DNA from: an uncultured Bacteroidales bacterium
GTDB lineage: Bacteria > Bacteroidota > Bacteroidia > Bacteroidales > UBA932
Direction of reading: 5' to 3'
DNA: 64,000 nt
Assembly: GCA_947253655.1 (NCBI GenBank)
Contig: CAMYAE010000008.1
Span: forward strand, 16,390 to 80,389
A model generated the notes under the pieces. It saw only the letters and a list, made by a program, of their open reading frames with translations, was not told where the DNA came from and searched no databases. A program made the position numbers and the translations under genes. Below are positions 52,038 through 61,681 of the stretch, piece by piece (position 1 is the first letter of the stretch; each line of letters starts with the position of its first letter).

Positions 52038-53189
52038 TTACAGATAATATTCAAAGAATGAATATGCTATCTCATTGGATTCCGGATTAGGGTCGTGGAG
52101 AGGACGATTGCTCATTCCGACCCTGTTTTTATAACCAAGCAATTCATTTACCTTGACTGTGTTATTTAACGGTATCCACCTTTCTGGACCGTCGGAATAA
52201 CCTCCGGAGACAAAAAAAGGTCTCGGAGCCATAAGGGAGTGGAGCTCGTGAAGGTCGTGTCCGCTATCCTTAAGCCTATGATACACCCCGTTGCAGTTCT
52301 TTGAGCCGTCTTTTGACCATACATTTCTCCAAGGCGGCGGATAATAGCCCAAATACCATGGCTCCCAATAATTGATATATCCTCCTTTAGTCTCATCAAA
52401 TACAATTCCCGGATCGACCCATACGGCGCAGGCAAACTTCTCATTCAGACAAGAAGCGAACATGGCCCATTTCCCGCCATAGGAATGTCCCATAATCCCA
52501 ATGCGCTTGGCATCGACCTCCTTGTGGCGGGCAAGGACCTCAAAAGCATTGGATGCCGCATAGGCCAAAGCCGACAGAGGCTGAATCGTAGCACTGTCAA
52601 TTGAAGGATAATATAAAGCGTAGGTCTTTGCCTCGGTTGTCTCCGTAGTGCCAATAGACAAGGTCACAAAACCGCGTCTGGCCAATTGATAGGCAAAATC
52701 CCTGTTCGGCTTTCCTCCGAGTCCTATTGCCGTTTCGGGCTCGTAGAACACTGTAATCACGGCCGGCTTCTTGCCTTTCCTGTTGGGAACAAGAAGATAA
52801 CCGGTAACAGTGTCTTTCGGTGTCCACCTGAACCTGACTTTATATTGCTTGAAATCATCTCTTTCAAATGATTCAAGTATTTCAAAATCCTGATCTTTTA
52901 TTATAGGGGGCCACTCCCCCATTGTCTTCATCCAGAAAGTCTTGATTTCATTACGCCGTTTAGCCCAGTCGGACTTTGTCTTAACGGGCCGGCCGTTATC
53001 AAAAACAAGAGGTGAGCGATAGTTGCCGTAGTTTCCTGCATATTCCGGTGCAGGAGACATATATTCGGATATTTTGTCCCAAGTGGCTTTTTTAGAGCAT
53101 TTTCCGTCTGCCTGCAAATTTACAGCAATAAACTGCAATAATATTATTGCAGAAATAAACAGGATTATTTTACGGAAATGATACGGCAT
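52038..53189 (-). CDS. Secreted alpha/beta-hydrolase, probable carbohydrate esterase
   Basis: A 383-residue secreted protein (signal peptide, ...IAVNLQA|D). It has an alpha/beta-hydrolase fold with nucleophile motif GHSYGG (Ser in IGIMGHSYGGKW), a likely acid in VSGGYSDGPERW and a C-terminal His in RPLHDPNPESNE. The oxyanion region is around TVFYEPETAIG. It resembles acetyl-xylan-esterase or prolyl-oligopeptidase-type hydrolases of Bacteroidota. Its place among GH20, DUF4855 and DUF6259 genes suggests deacylation of a glycan. A -7 box TATATTTG (53237-53244, minus) lies in the gap to the regulator gene. Confidence 0.75.
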   Translation of the reverse strand: MPYHFRKIILFISAIILLQFIAVNLQADGKCSKKATWDKISEYMSPAPEYAGNYGNYRSPLVFDNGRPVKTKSDWAKRRNEIKTFWMKTMGEWPPIIKDQDFEILESFERDDFKQYKVRFRWTPKDTVTGYLLVPNRKGKKPAVITVFYEPETAIGLGGKPNRDFAYQLARRGFVTLSIGTTETTEAKTYALYYPSIDSATIQPLSALAYAASNAFEVLARHKEVDAKRIGIMGHSYGGKWAMFASCLNEKFACAVWVDPGIVFDETKGGYINYWEPWYLGYYPPPWRNVWSKDGSKNCNGVYHRLKDSGHDLHELHSLMAPRPFFVSGGYSDGPERWIPLNNTVKVNELLGYKNRVGMSNRPLHDPNPESNEIAYSFFEYYL

Positions 53190-53306
53190 AGTTATACGTG
53201 TGCTATCTATCTGCTATGTGTCTAAATAACCATAGGCAAATATATACCGAATCATCATCGAATATATTATATAAAACGAACAACCACCCTCGATTTGCGA
53301 AAATTT

Positions 53307-54446
53307 CTATTTTACGAACTTACTTCTATATTCCACCGGAGAACATCCGTAAAATTTTTTGAACACCCGTGCAATATTGTTATAATCCGTGAAGCCGGCT
53401 TCATAGGCGATCTCGATTATCGGACGGTTTGTGGTAACAAGCATATATGCAAGATGTTCGCATCGGCATCTTAATATATATTGATATATAGTAGTGCCGG
53501 TTTCTTTCTTGAACCTCACTTCCAGACTCCGTCTTGATAAGGGCACATCGTCGAGAATAGAATCAATTCTTATGTCTTTGCTAAAGTTATTCTCAATATA
53601 GGTTATGACGCGAAGCACATTGCTGTCATTTATATTTATCCGTTCTGTGGATTGCCTCAATTCAATCCTCGTAGGCTCTATGACGACATTGAAATTCTCG
53701 GTCAGCTCCCCTGTTATCCGGCTGTGTATTTTCTTGCCTATCATATAGCCGCCTTCCTCCACGTCCAACACTATCGAAGAAATCGGCGGGTCGGAAATGC
53801 TACACATAAGGTCATCATTATCAACACCTAACAACGATATTTCTTCAGGGATCTGTATCCCATTGATCTTGCAGGTCTCTGAGATAAACAGGGCATGGGC
53901 ATCATCACAGCAGAACAGTGCTACGGGCTTCGGCAAGGCTTTCAACCAATCGCTTACCGCTGTCCTGTTTACAGTACTGTATATATCAAATTCCAGATAA
54001 TAGAGATCTCCGCTGTGCTTCTCCACCTCTTTCTTAAACCCCTCTCTCCGTTCGTCCGACCAGACAAGGCCGTTAATGCCGAAGAAGGCGAAATTATTGT
54101 ACATCTTTTTGATGAAGAAATTCGCCGCCATGGCACCTGTCCCTTCATAATCGCCTGTGAGGTTAGAGAATATAGTACTCCTATGATGATAATTCTGCAA
54201 AACCACGGGAATCTCCAGTTCTTTCAGGAAATTGACATCGTCCCTTTTCCATTGGCCGATTATTGCATCCGCCTGCCAGGTCCTTGCCCATTCCAAAAGA
54301 CCGTCCTTTCCCAAAAGGTCAGCATAATAAGAGGACATCCTATAGAACAGCCATGGCCCGTTCTCCTTGGAATAGCGCACAAGACCTCTGAGCAGTTTCC
54401 TGTCAAATTCACTCGAATAGTCTATTAGCAGTAAAATCCTTATCAT
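53307..54446 (-). CDS. XylR-type AraC-family regulator with LacI-like sugar-sensing domain
   Basis: A 379-residue cytoplasmic regulator. Residues 1-270 form a periplasmic-binding-protein-like domain as in LacI (MIRILLLIDYSSEFDRKLLRGL, GVDNDDLMCSISDPPISSI), and residues about 275-379 an AraC-type DNA-binding domain with two helix-turn-helices (VPLSRRSLEVRFKK and IIEIAYEAGFTDYNNIARVFKKFYG). XylR-type proteins activate glycosidase genes when an intracellular sugar binds. It is the most upstream gene of the same-strand carbohydrate cluster and is its likely regulator. A -7 box TAAATTTG is at 54493-54500 (minus). Confidence 0.92.
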   Translation of the reverse strand: MIRILLLIDYSSEFDRKLLRGLVRYSKENGPWLFYRMSSYYADLLGKDGLLEWARTWQADAIIGQWKRDDVNFLKELEIPVVLQNYHHRSTIFSNLTGDYEGTGAMAANFFIKKMYNNFAFFGINGLVWSDERREGFKKEVEKHSGDLYYLEFDIYSTVNRTAVSDWLKALPKPVALFCCDDAHALFISETCKINGIQIPEEISLLGVDNDDLMCSISDPPISSIVLDVEEGGYMIGKKIHSRITGELTENFNVVIEPTRIELRQSTERININDSNVLRVITYIENNFSKDIRIDSILDDVPLSRRSLEVRFKKETGTTIYQYILRCRCEHLAYMLVTTNRPIIEIAYEAGFTDYNNIARVFKKFYGCSPVEYRSKFVK

Positions 54447-54572
54447 CCTAAACTCATTATCTGCAAAGGCATTGCCTTGTATGGCAAAAATACAAATTTA
54501 CATTTTAGATAAAAACTTTTGGATTGCAATTTGGATTTTTATTTATATATTCGTCAATATATAATTCGGTCT

Positions 54573-55577
54573 ATGGCTATAATTTCGGTAATTATTCCTG
54601 TATATAATGTCGAGAAATATCTGAGAAGATGCCTGAATAGTGTGTCGGACCAGACTTTCAAGGACTGGGAAGCTATTTGCGTTAATGACGGAAGCCCGGA
54701 CGGCAGTGGGGGCATTATCTCGGAATTCGTCGCGAGGGATAGCCGGTTCAAACTCGTCACCAAGCCCAACGGAGGACTGTCCGATGCCAGGAATGTCGGC
54801 ATGAAAAACGCCTCAGGGGATTTTGTGATGTTTTTGGATTCCGATGACCTTATTCATCCGCAGACAATGGAGATTGCATACGCTCTTGCGCAAAGGGACG
54901 GCTCTGACATCGTGACATGGTACAAGGACAAGTTTTTCAGGCCGCTGTTCATGCTCAGGCGACTGCTTGGAATGAATACGGACGAAGCCCTGCCGAACAA
55001 CATAAACCACAGGTTTTCAATTAATTCCATAAAATCGTATTGCACCGATGACGTATATGCACACGCATACGAATCGACTTCCGAAAAGATAGAATGGCCG
55101 ATAAAGCATTGTTACGTCTGGCGATTTCTGCTAAAAAGGAATTTGATCAAGGACATACAGTTCATCAAAGGGCTGAAATATGAGGATTTTCCGTGGTGGT
55201 CAGAGGTCATGCTAAAGAATCCAAAGACTACGATAACCGATTTGCCGTTCTATTATTATTTTCCAAATCCGGGTTCGATCCTAATGTCTACTGGACGGGC
55301 CTCAAAGATGCAGAATTGGATCAGAGGAATTGAAGCTACATATAAGTTATATACGGAAAAGGCCGATGCCTACCAGATGAGGTGCTGGAAAAAACATTTT
55401 CTGTGGCCTGCAATAGATATGCATCTATGCAGGAAGCTATTCCTGCTCAAAGAGGAGGAGGACAAAATGGCTGTGAGAGAGTCATTGAAAGCCCTTGAGA
55501 AAGCCGGAATATTGGATGTTGCCGTCATTCCGGAATACGCTTCAACTGCCGGAAAGCTGAAAGATTTTATCGGGTAA
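54573..55577 (+). CDS. Glycosyltransferase family 2
   Basis: A 334-residue GT-A enzyme: ISVIIPVYNVEKYLRRCLNS, then CVNDGSPDGSG, KPNGGLSDARNVGM and the metal-binding FLDSDDLIHP (D-x-D equivalent). The C-terminal part contains ILMSTGR and Arg/Lys-rich helices typical of capsule or LPS transferases. I chose the ATG at 54573, directly before the conserved start. A candidate promoter, ATTG-N19-TATATTCG, lies at 54523-54553. It stands alone, convergent with recX, so the acceptor glycan cannot be inferred. Confidence 0.9.
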   Translation: MAIISVIIPVYNVEKYLRRCLNSVSDQTFKDWEAICVNDGSPDGSGGIISEFVARDSRFKLVTKPNGGLSDARNVGMKNASGDFVMFLDSDDLIHPQTMEIAYALAQRDGSDIVTWYKDKFFRPLFMLRRLLGMNTDEALPNNINHRFSINSIKSYCTDDVYAHAYESTSEKIEWPIKHCYVWRFLLKRNLIKDIQFIKGLKYEDFPWWSEVMLKNPKTTITDLPFYYYFPNPGSILMSTGRASKMQNWIRGIEATYKLYTEKADAYQMRCWKKHFLWPAIDMHLCRKLFLLKEEEDKMAVRESLKALEKAGILDVAVIPEYASTAGKLKDFIG

Positions 55578-55625
55578 GGTTGTATATGCAGCCCCCCAAA
55601 GAATATCTCCGCAACAATATAATTT

Positions 55626-56087
55626 CTAACTCTTTATGACGCTGTCGATTACGGCTTTAACATCGTCATATTCGTATCCGCGCGACAGGGCAAAACGAAG
55701 CAGTTTCAGGCGACACTGCGGGTCATCTGCCAACAAACGATATTTAGCCTCAATCACTGAACGCATCTTCTTCTCCGCCTTCACCGTGTCCACCTCTTCG
55801 AGGGCAGTAGCAATGGTCTGTCTGTCAATGCCTTTAGCGGAAAGCATATAGCCGATTTTAACAGCGCCCCACCCGGACAAAGAAGACTTCTCACGGGCAA
55901 AAGCCGATGCATAACGCAAATCGTCCACGAATTTATCCTTGACAAGAGCCTCAACCACGAGTTCGGCCGCTTCCCTGTTGCCTTCAAGCAGTTTCACCGC
56001 CTTTGACATAATGTCAGAACGGCAATATTCTCGTTTGGCACACAAGGACTGGAGCCTGCCCAAGACCTTTTTACTGTTCTCATCCAT
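55626..56087 (-). CDS. recX: RecX family regulatory protein
   Basis: A 153-residue all-helical protein with three RecX three-helix repeats, including DDLRYASAFAREKSSLSGWGAVKI and the C-terminal RGYEYDDVKAVID. RecX caps and limits RecA filaments. It follows the patatin-like gene by 4 bp on the same strand; recA itself starts about 3.6 kb away on the other strand, divergent from rlmN. Confidence 0.9.
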   Translation of the reverse strand: MDENSKKVLGRLQSLCAKREYCRSDIMSKAVKLLEGNREAAELVVEALVKDKFVDDLRYASAFAREKSSLSGWGAVKIGYMLSAKGIDRQTIATALEEVDTVKAEKKMRSVIEAKYRLLADDPQCRLKLLRFALSRGYEYDDVKAVIDSVIKS

Positions 56088-56091
56088 ATTG

Positions 56092-58512
56092 TCAGAAATC
56101 GTAACCGATGCTTAGATAAGCACCAACGCTATTGGTCACATTTGACCAATGTATATCAGCCTTGACCGGACCGACAATAGAGTCATAGGCATATTCCACT
56201 CCTGCTCCGATATAGCCTTTGGATTCATTGGAATTGAATATTCCTTGAAAATCAGGGGCGGAGTCCGCAAAATTCACCATTGCCGTCAGATAATTGTTCT
56301 TGAACAATTTGAAACGGAAATCGGAACGGAACACCATAAGCATATTATCTGCCGCAAAAACATTATTGATGCCGATAAAAGGCAACTGCTGGTCCATGTA
56401 TCTGCCGGCAATGCTGCCACCAGCTATGTTGATGTATGGAAGCGGCACTCTCTCTTTACAGAACATATACCTAAGATTGACTGATGGAATGAAAGAGAAC
56501 AGGCCCCTATTCCCTATCACCGCTTTAGCATCTACATGCAATGTGCTGAATGGCGATATCTTGTTTTGCAGACCGGCGAAGACCCATGAGTAGTCAATGC
56601 CTATGGAAAGCCCTTTAGTCGGGAAATATCCTCTGTCAAAAGTATCGGCCTTTGCATTAAGAAACAGCGACACATAGCTGTTCTTCGTAGAATTAATATT
56701 ATAATTCACCTCCTTATTGTCGGTAAAGAGCGAATTTATCTTGAAGAAATCATTTCTGATACCGGATTTGAAGTCGAATTTCGACCATTTTATATTAGAG
56801 AAATATATTTCCTCCATCAGATTTGAGTAGTCGATAGTGACATTGGACGCACCCCAATTCAATATAGACCGACCGACATAATGGAATTTCACCCTCGTAT
56901 TGAAAGTAGGACCGTCCGGCCCCATATAATAGTAATGCAAATCCACGAAAGGGTTAAGCCCTATCTTGCCGGACAGATCAAAGACCGAACCCTGGAATTT
57001 ATTGACATTCCAGCCGAGGTTCAACAGGACGGAGACAATCTCCTCTGTGTCCATTCTTGCACCGAAACCGACTTTATGCACAGGTCCTTTCTTGCAGTTT
57101 ATCTTTAACTTGAAAGGCTCGGAAGCCCCCTCCATTTCATAAGTAACATAATCAAAGGATTTAGTGCCATATATGCCCGCCACTGCATCCTGGAGGTCTT
57201 TTTTACTAACCTTCTTCCTGACATCCAGCTTCAGCATATCCATAAGATAACGGCTTTCATTATCGCTGACGCCTGTTATTTCTATTCCAGATATTGAAAG
57301 GAGCTTATTGCTGATATTCACAGCCTTGGGGCGATGTATGGAATGATTTTCGGCATTGATAAGGTCCCTCATGGCAAGAAGGTTCTCATGCTGCTCGACT
57401 GCTGCATCATAGCCTCTCGAAATAATTGTATCTATACTTGCCTTGTCAAAGCTCATCATATTATAGCCACCCAGCTTCGGCTTGATCGTAACCTCCGTCT
57501 CCTTGTAGTTCCTTTCATAAGATTCCCTGCCCAACATATCCACGCCCTGCATTATTATATCTGCCAGATTATTGATTTTGTTATAGGATTTGAAGCCCTC
57601 TGACAGGTCTACTCCTATAATGAAATCCACATCTATATATCTGGCTATATCAGTAGGGTAATTATCCCTCATGCCTCCGTCTACAAGCACCATTTCGTCA
57701 ACCCTCACCGGGGCGAACACTCCCGGAATGGACATGGTGGAACGAAGAGCGGTGTTGAGCTTGCCGGATGTCCATATTTTAGCCTTGCCCGTAACCATTT
57801 CAGTCGCCACGCAGATAAAAGGTATCGGCAGGTCGCTGAACTGTATATCATCTTGATAACCAATTGAAAGAGAGCTAAGTATATTATTCACATTCTGTCC
57901 GAAGATAAAGCCGGCAGGCAGGCTGCCCAAAATGTTTTCCCTTACCCTTTTGCTCGGGTCTCCTGTCTCCCTACCGAGATGAATAGCCTCGTATCTGCTT
58001 TCGGCATCTTCGAGTTGCTTCTCGTCGAATTTACGCATCTTAAGGAACTCATCCTTGGAATAATAGAACGGAAATGAGAGAAAATATTTTTCCCTATACC
58101 TATTTTCAGCATAGGTGATATATTCCCTTGGGGTGCTGTCGGTCAAGGCCGAATTCCAGTCGATATTGCTGACAATTTCATCGAGTTCAGCAGCATCGTA
58201 GCCCAAGGCGTACATACCACCGACAAGACCTCCCATACTTGTCCCTATGACGACATCGACCGGAATGCCGATAGATTCCAAATACTTGATTACCCCTATA
58301 TGGGCAGCACCCTTTGCCCCTCCTCCGCTCAACACAAGGGCAACGGTAGGCCGTGTACGTTTAATCGCCTCTATTTTTTCCTTAAACCTATTGAGCTCCA
58401 AAGTATCTACGATAGGATAGCCTCCGGGCAGCCAGCCTTTCATAGTCTGCGCCGATGCCGGCAACAGGACAGCCGCAGAGAAAAAAATTGAAATTATGGC
58501 TTTCTTTATCAT
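56092..58512 (-). CDS. Patatin-like phospholipase with Omp85-type outer-membrane barrel
   Basis: An 806-residue protein of the PlpD/type Vd-like class: signal peptide (...LLPASA|Q), patatin domain (about 55-370) with GGGAKG, nucleophile S92 in GTSMGG and catalytic Asp in LVDGGMRDNYP, a POTRA-like segment (about 385-470), then a beta-barrel to the C-terminus (ending GAYLSIGYDF). The patatin domain is a lipid acyl hydrolase presented or anchored at the outer membrane. It is 1 bp from rlmN and 4 bp from recX in a minus-strand run. Confidence 0.93.
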   Translation of the reverse strand: MIKKAIISIFFSAAVLLPASAQTMKGWLPGGYPIVDTLELNRFKEKIEAIKRTRPTVALVLSGGGAKGAAHIGVIKYLESIGIPVDVVIGTSMGGLVGGMYALGYDAAELDEIVSNIDWNSALTDSTPREYITYAENRYREKYFLSFPFYYSKDEFLKMRKFDEKQLEDAESRYEAIHLGRETGDPSKRVRENILGSLPAGFIFGQNVNNILSSLSIGYQDDIQFSDLPIPFICVATEMVTGKAKIWTSGKLNTALRSTMSIPGVFAPVRVDEMVLVDGGMRDNYPTDIARYIDVDFIIGVDLSEGFKSYNKINNLADIIMQGVDMLGRESYERNYKETEVTIKPKLGGYNMMSFDKASIDTIISRGYDAAVEQHENLLAMRDLINAENHSIHRPKAVNISNKLLSISGIEITGVSDNESRYLMDMLKLDVRKKVSKKDLQDAVAGIYGTKSFDYVTYEMEGASEPFKLKINCKKGPVHKVGFGARMDTEEIVSVLLNLGWNVNKFQGSVFDLSGKIGLNPFVDLHYYYMGPDGPTFNTRVKFHYVGRSILNWGASNVTIDYSNLMEEIYFSNIKWSKFDFKSGIRNDFFKINSLFTDNKEVNYNINSTKNSYVSLFLNAKADTFDRGYFPTKGLSIGIDYSWVFAGLQNKISPFSTLHVDAKAVIGNRGLFSFIPSVNLRYMFCKERVPLPYINIAGGSIAGRYMDQQLPFIGINNVFAADNMLMVFRSDFRFKLFKNNYLTAMVNFADSAPDFQGIFNSNESKGYIGAGVEYAYDSIVGPVKADIHWSNVTNSVGAYLSIGYDF

Positions 58513-58513
58513 G

Positions 58514-59593
58514 TTATATATTATTAATCATTTGATTATGGCTACCCGCCAGCATGCCGCAAGCGGCAAATATATCCTCTCCGCGAGAAGCCCTTATCGT
58601 TGAAATTATGCCTGCCGAAGACAATCTGTCCCGGAACATCTCCATAACGCAGTCCATCGGGGCTTCGTAAGGAAAAGCCGGAATCTTGTGGAAACGAATC
58701 AGATTTACCCTGCATTCCATTCCTCTCAGCAGACGGATCAAAGCATCGGCATGCCGCTTGTCATCATTTAGACCTGCAAACATTGTATATTCAAAACTCA
58801 CCCTCCTCTGTCCCGAAAAATCATAGCTTTTGACAAGCTCCAACACGTCTTTGATAGGGAATGATTTCTGGACAGGCATTATATCGGCCCTCTCGTCTTC
58901 AAAGGCGGTGTGGAGACTGATTGCAAGATGACAGCGAGTCTCGTCAAGGAATCTTTTCAGTTTTGGAATAACCCCTATCGTGGACAGGGTAATCCTTTTA
59001 GGGCTCCAGCCGAAGCCCCAATCCGCTGTCAGTATTTCTATCGCCCTTGCCACATTCTCGTAATTATCAAGTGGCTCGCCCATTCCCATAAAGACAGCAT
59101 TTGACAGGGCATCGGATTCTTCGATTGACAAAAACTGATTGATTATATCTCCTGCGGACAGATTGCCATGGAAGCCTTGCAGGCCCGTCATACAGAACCG
59201 ACAGCCCATTTTACAGCCGGCCTGGGACGATACGCAGAGAGTTCTCCTGTCGGCCTCCGGAATCATAACAGCTTCTATTGCACTGAGTTCCGTCTTCCCG
59301 GCATTATCTTTGGCATTCAGCTCCGGAGAATGGACACAATCAACATTAAAAAGATATTTCCTGGTCCCGTCCGATGAAGTCCGGCAATCCGAAAACTTTG
59401 TCCTGCCTACATCATATTTAGCGGCAAGCCTCTCCCTACCGGCCTTAGGCAGGTTTGTCATGTCATCTATTGACATGATTTTCTTCCGGTATATCCATTG
59501 GGCAATCTGGTTGCCGGTAAAAGCCGGTAACCCTTCTGAAACGGCTATTTGCTTCAGTTCAACAGGGGTCTTTCCGAGCAAAGATTTCTTCAT
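58514..59593 (-). CDS. rlmN: Dual-specificity rRNA/tRNA adenine-C2 methyltransferase RlmN
   Basis: A radical-SAM enzyme methylating A2503 of 23S rRNA and A37 of some tRNAs. The 359-residue protein has the C127-x3-C131-x2-C134 iron-sulphur motif (CKMGCRFC), the GMGEPLDN segment and the C-terminal methyl-carrying Cys in FAACGML. Length is normal. It is the first gene of the rlmN-patatin-recX run; a -7 box TATTTTTG (59618-59625, minus) lies 25 bp upstream, overlapping the control region shared with divergent recA. Confidence 0.95.
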   Translation of the reverse strand: MKKSLLGKTPVELKQIAVSEGLPAFTGNQIAQWIYRKKIMSIDDMTNLPKAGRERLAAKYDVGRTKFSDCRTSSDGTRKYLFNVDCVHSPELNAKDNAGKTELSAIEAVMIPEADRRTLCVSSQAGCKMGCRFCMTGLQGFHGNLSAGDIINQFLSIEESDALSNAVFMGMGEPLDNYENVARAIEILTADWGFGWSPKRITLSTIGVIPKLKRFLDETRCHLAISLHTAFEDERADIMPVQKSFPIKDVLELVKSYDFSGQRRVSFEYTMFAGLNDDKRHADALIRLLRGMECRVNLIRFHKIPAFPYEAPMDCVMEMFRDRLSSAGIISTIRASRGEDIFAACGMLAGSHNQMINNI

Positions 59594-59635
59594 TTTCAGG
59601 ACTTTCTATCTTTATTGCAAAAATACTCAAAATTA

Positions 59636-59666
59636 TTTCAGATTGCAGCCTTTTTCGCTAACTTTG
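59636..59666 (+). promoter_or_regulatory. Promoter of recA
   Basis: TTTC at 59636-59639 (consensus TTTG), a 19-nt spacer, and TAACTTTG at 59659-59666. The start codon follows after 48 bp. No LexA-type box is evident in this region. Confidence 0.7.
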
Positions 59667-59714
59667 CGATATGTAGTGAAATTTTCACACAATTACAATT
59701 TAAACATTATCAAT

Positions 59715-60743
59715 ATGGCTAAAGAAGCAGTACAGGACAATGCAAATGTGAATTCAGGGAAACTGAAAGCACTGCAGGCAACGATCGACAAGATTGAGAA
59801 AGATTATGGGAAAGGGACGATCATGAAGTTGGGGGATCAGCCAAAATGGGATGTTCAAGTTATTCCGAGCGGTTCAATAGCTCTGGACCACGCTTTGGGA
59901 ATAGGAGGCTATCCGAGGGGCAGGATTATTGAAATCTACGGTCCTGAATCCAGCGGAAAGACAACTCTTGCAATTCACGCTATCGCACAGGCCCAGAAGT
60001 TAGGCGGTATAGCGGCAATGATAGACGCAGAGCATGCGTTTGACAGGACCTACGCAAAAGCGTTGGGAGTAGATTTGGAGACCTTGCTTATTTCACAACC
60101 GGACAACGGCGAGCAGGCCCTCGAAATCGCCGATAACCTTATCCGTTCGGGTGCGATTGATATTATAGTAATCGACTCCGTGGCAGCTCTTACACCTAAG
60201 GCCGAAATTGAAGGCGAAATGGGTGACAACAAGGTGGGGCTACAGGCAAGGCTTATGAGCCAGGCACTCAGAAAGCTAACTGCAAATATCAGCAAGACAA
60301 ACACTTGCTGCATTTTCATCAACCAACTGAGGGAGAAAATCGGAGTGATGTTCGGCAATCCGGAGACCACCACAGGCGGCAACGCCTTGAAATTCTACGC
60401 CTCCGTCAGGGTTGATGTGCGCAAGACTACTCCTATTAAAGACGGGGACGAGGCTCTCGGCAACAGAACAAAGGTGAAAGTTGTCAAGAACAAAATGGCG
60501 CCTCCTTTCAAAAAGGCAGAATTTGACATAGTCTACGGAGAGGGCATCTCTCGCGTCGGAGAGATTGTAGATCTTGGGGTGGTACTTGAGATCATCGGCA
60601 AAAGCGGCTCATGGTACAGCTACAACGAACAGAAACTTGCTCAAGGACGCGAAGCCACAAAGCAGCTGCTCGCTGACAACACAGAGCTGTGCGATGAGAT
60701 CGAAGCAAAGATCCGCGAGGCTATGAAGCAGGTAAAAGACTGA
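59715..60743 (+). CDS. recA: RecA recombinase
   Basis: Strand-exchange ATPase and SOS co-protease, 342 residues. Walker A GPESSGKT at 76-83, VIDSVAALTPKAEIEGEMGD, loop L2 region INQLREKIGVMFGNPETTTGG, and the C-terminal domain are all present. I start at the ATG at 59715 (MAKEAVQDNA...), after the promoter; the frame is open far upstream through antisense rlmN sequence, which is not coding. The gene ends 5 bp from the convergent helix-hairpin-helix gene. Confidence 0.98.
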   Translation: MAKEAVQDNANVNSGKLKALQATIDKIEKDYGKGTIMKLGDQPKWDVQVIPSGSIALDHALGIGGYPRGRIIEIYGPESSGKTTLAIHAIAQAQKLGGIAAMIDAEHAFDRTYAKALGVDLETLLISQPDNGEQALEIADNLIRSGAIDIIVIDSVAALTPKAEIEGEMGDNKVGLQARLMSQALRKLTANISKTNTCCIFINQLREKIGVMFGNPETTTGGNALKFYASVRVDVRKTTPIKDGDEALGNRTKVKVVKNKMAPPFKKAEFDIVYGEGISRVGEIVDLGVVLEIIGKSGSWYSYNEQKLAQGREATKQLLADNTELCDEIEAKIREAMKQVKD

Positions 60744-60748
60744 CAGGA

Positions 60749-61681
60749 TCACGGCTCGGCTATATTGCAGCGGGCAAGTCTGGCAGCTGTTTCAGGCTTG
60801 ATTATGCCTGCCTTTTCAAGGCCGGAGACCGTCCAGAGGCTGACAGGATTGTTGTTCCTGTAAAGTTCTATGCCTTTTGCGGCATACTTGTCAATATAAG
60901 GATGAGCCGAAAGGGAATCCGCAGGCAGAGTCCAAAGTCCGTACGGTCTGCAAGGGCTTAAAGTTATCAGGTCCTTCAGGCCGTTGAATTTTTCTTCGTC
61001 AAAATGGTATATGTCCATAAGCTGTTCTTTATAAGAATAGCCGCCCAAGGCTTTGCGGTATGACACCATTTTTGCCGCGAAATATGGGCCTATTCCCGGA
61101 AGCGTCTCAAAGGCAGTTGAATCCGCCTTGTTGATGTCTATCTTAGGAATATCAATATATTTTTCCAATCTCCGATAGACCGAATCCGCGACAACATAGG
61201 ATTTGGCGAAATCCTCTTTTCGCCTGAACCGGCCGCCTTTCTGACGATAATTGTCTATAGACTCGGCCTGCTTTTGGGTAAATCCGAGTCTGATCAAATC
61301 GGCCACCGATATGGTGTTAGGGTCGAAATTAAATGATTCATAATGCCTGACAGCATATTTTTCTTTTATTGCCTTTACGGTTGCCGAACGGTTTATACTG
61401 GATTTGCCGCCGGATTTCCGATATGCAGGGCCGTTGGCATTTACAGTGCCTGAAGCCGCTCCGTACGAACTTTCAGTCCGGCTGACTGACCTGTCTTCGA
61501 CAACAAATACGGTATCGGGTTTCTCCTGCTTTGCGATTATGTCAAGCACGGCAGCTTTGTGCACGAAAAGTGCTGTTTGATAGCCTATTACAAGAAACGC
61601 AAGGGCGATTGCCCCGGTTACGAATGATGCGGAAAGACCTTTACCGTTCTTTTCCGGCTTCCTTTGATTTGTTTGTTCCAT
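60749..61681 (-). CDS. Membrane-anchored helix-hairpin-helix protein (ComEA-like)
   Basis: A 310-residue protein with one N-terminal membrane helix (about 17-37) and two helix-hairpin-helix regions: SVADLIRLGFTQKQAESIDN and INKADSTAFETLPGIGPYFAAKMV, the second closely ComEA-like, and a further one near the C-terminus. ComEA binds DNA outside the membrane in transformation; the Bacteroidota homologues are untested here. The ATG at 61679-61681 is preferred; it lies inside the last 41 bp of rsmI, so the two genes overlap. Upstream in-frame ATGs exist. Confidence 0.75.
   Translation of the reverse strand: MEQTNQRKPEKNGKGLSASFVTGAIALAFLVIGYQTALFVHKAAVLDIIAKQEKPDTVFVVEDRSVSRTESSYGAASGTVNANGPAYRKSGGKSSINRSATVKAIKEKYAVRHYESFNFDPNTISVADLIRLGFTQKQAESIDNYRQKGGRFRRKEDFAKSYVVADSVYRRLEKYIDIPKIDINKADSTAFETLPGIGPYFAAKMVSYRKALGGYSYKEQLMDIYHFDEEKFNGLKDLITLSPCRPYGLWTLPADSLSAHPYIDKYAAKGIELYRNNNPVSLWTVSGLEKAGIIKPETAARLARCNIAEP

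Noticed and set aside
59139..59714. N-terminal extension of the RecA frame
   Set aside because: It is antisense to rlmN and lies upstream of the recA promoter; the normal RecA start is at 59715.
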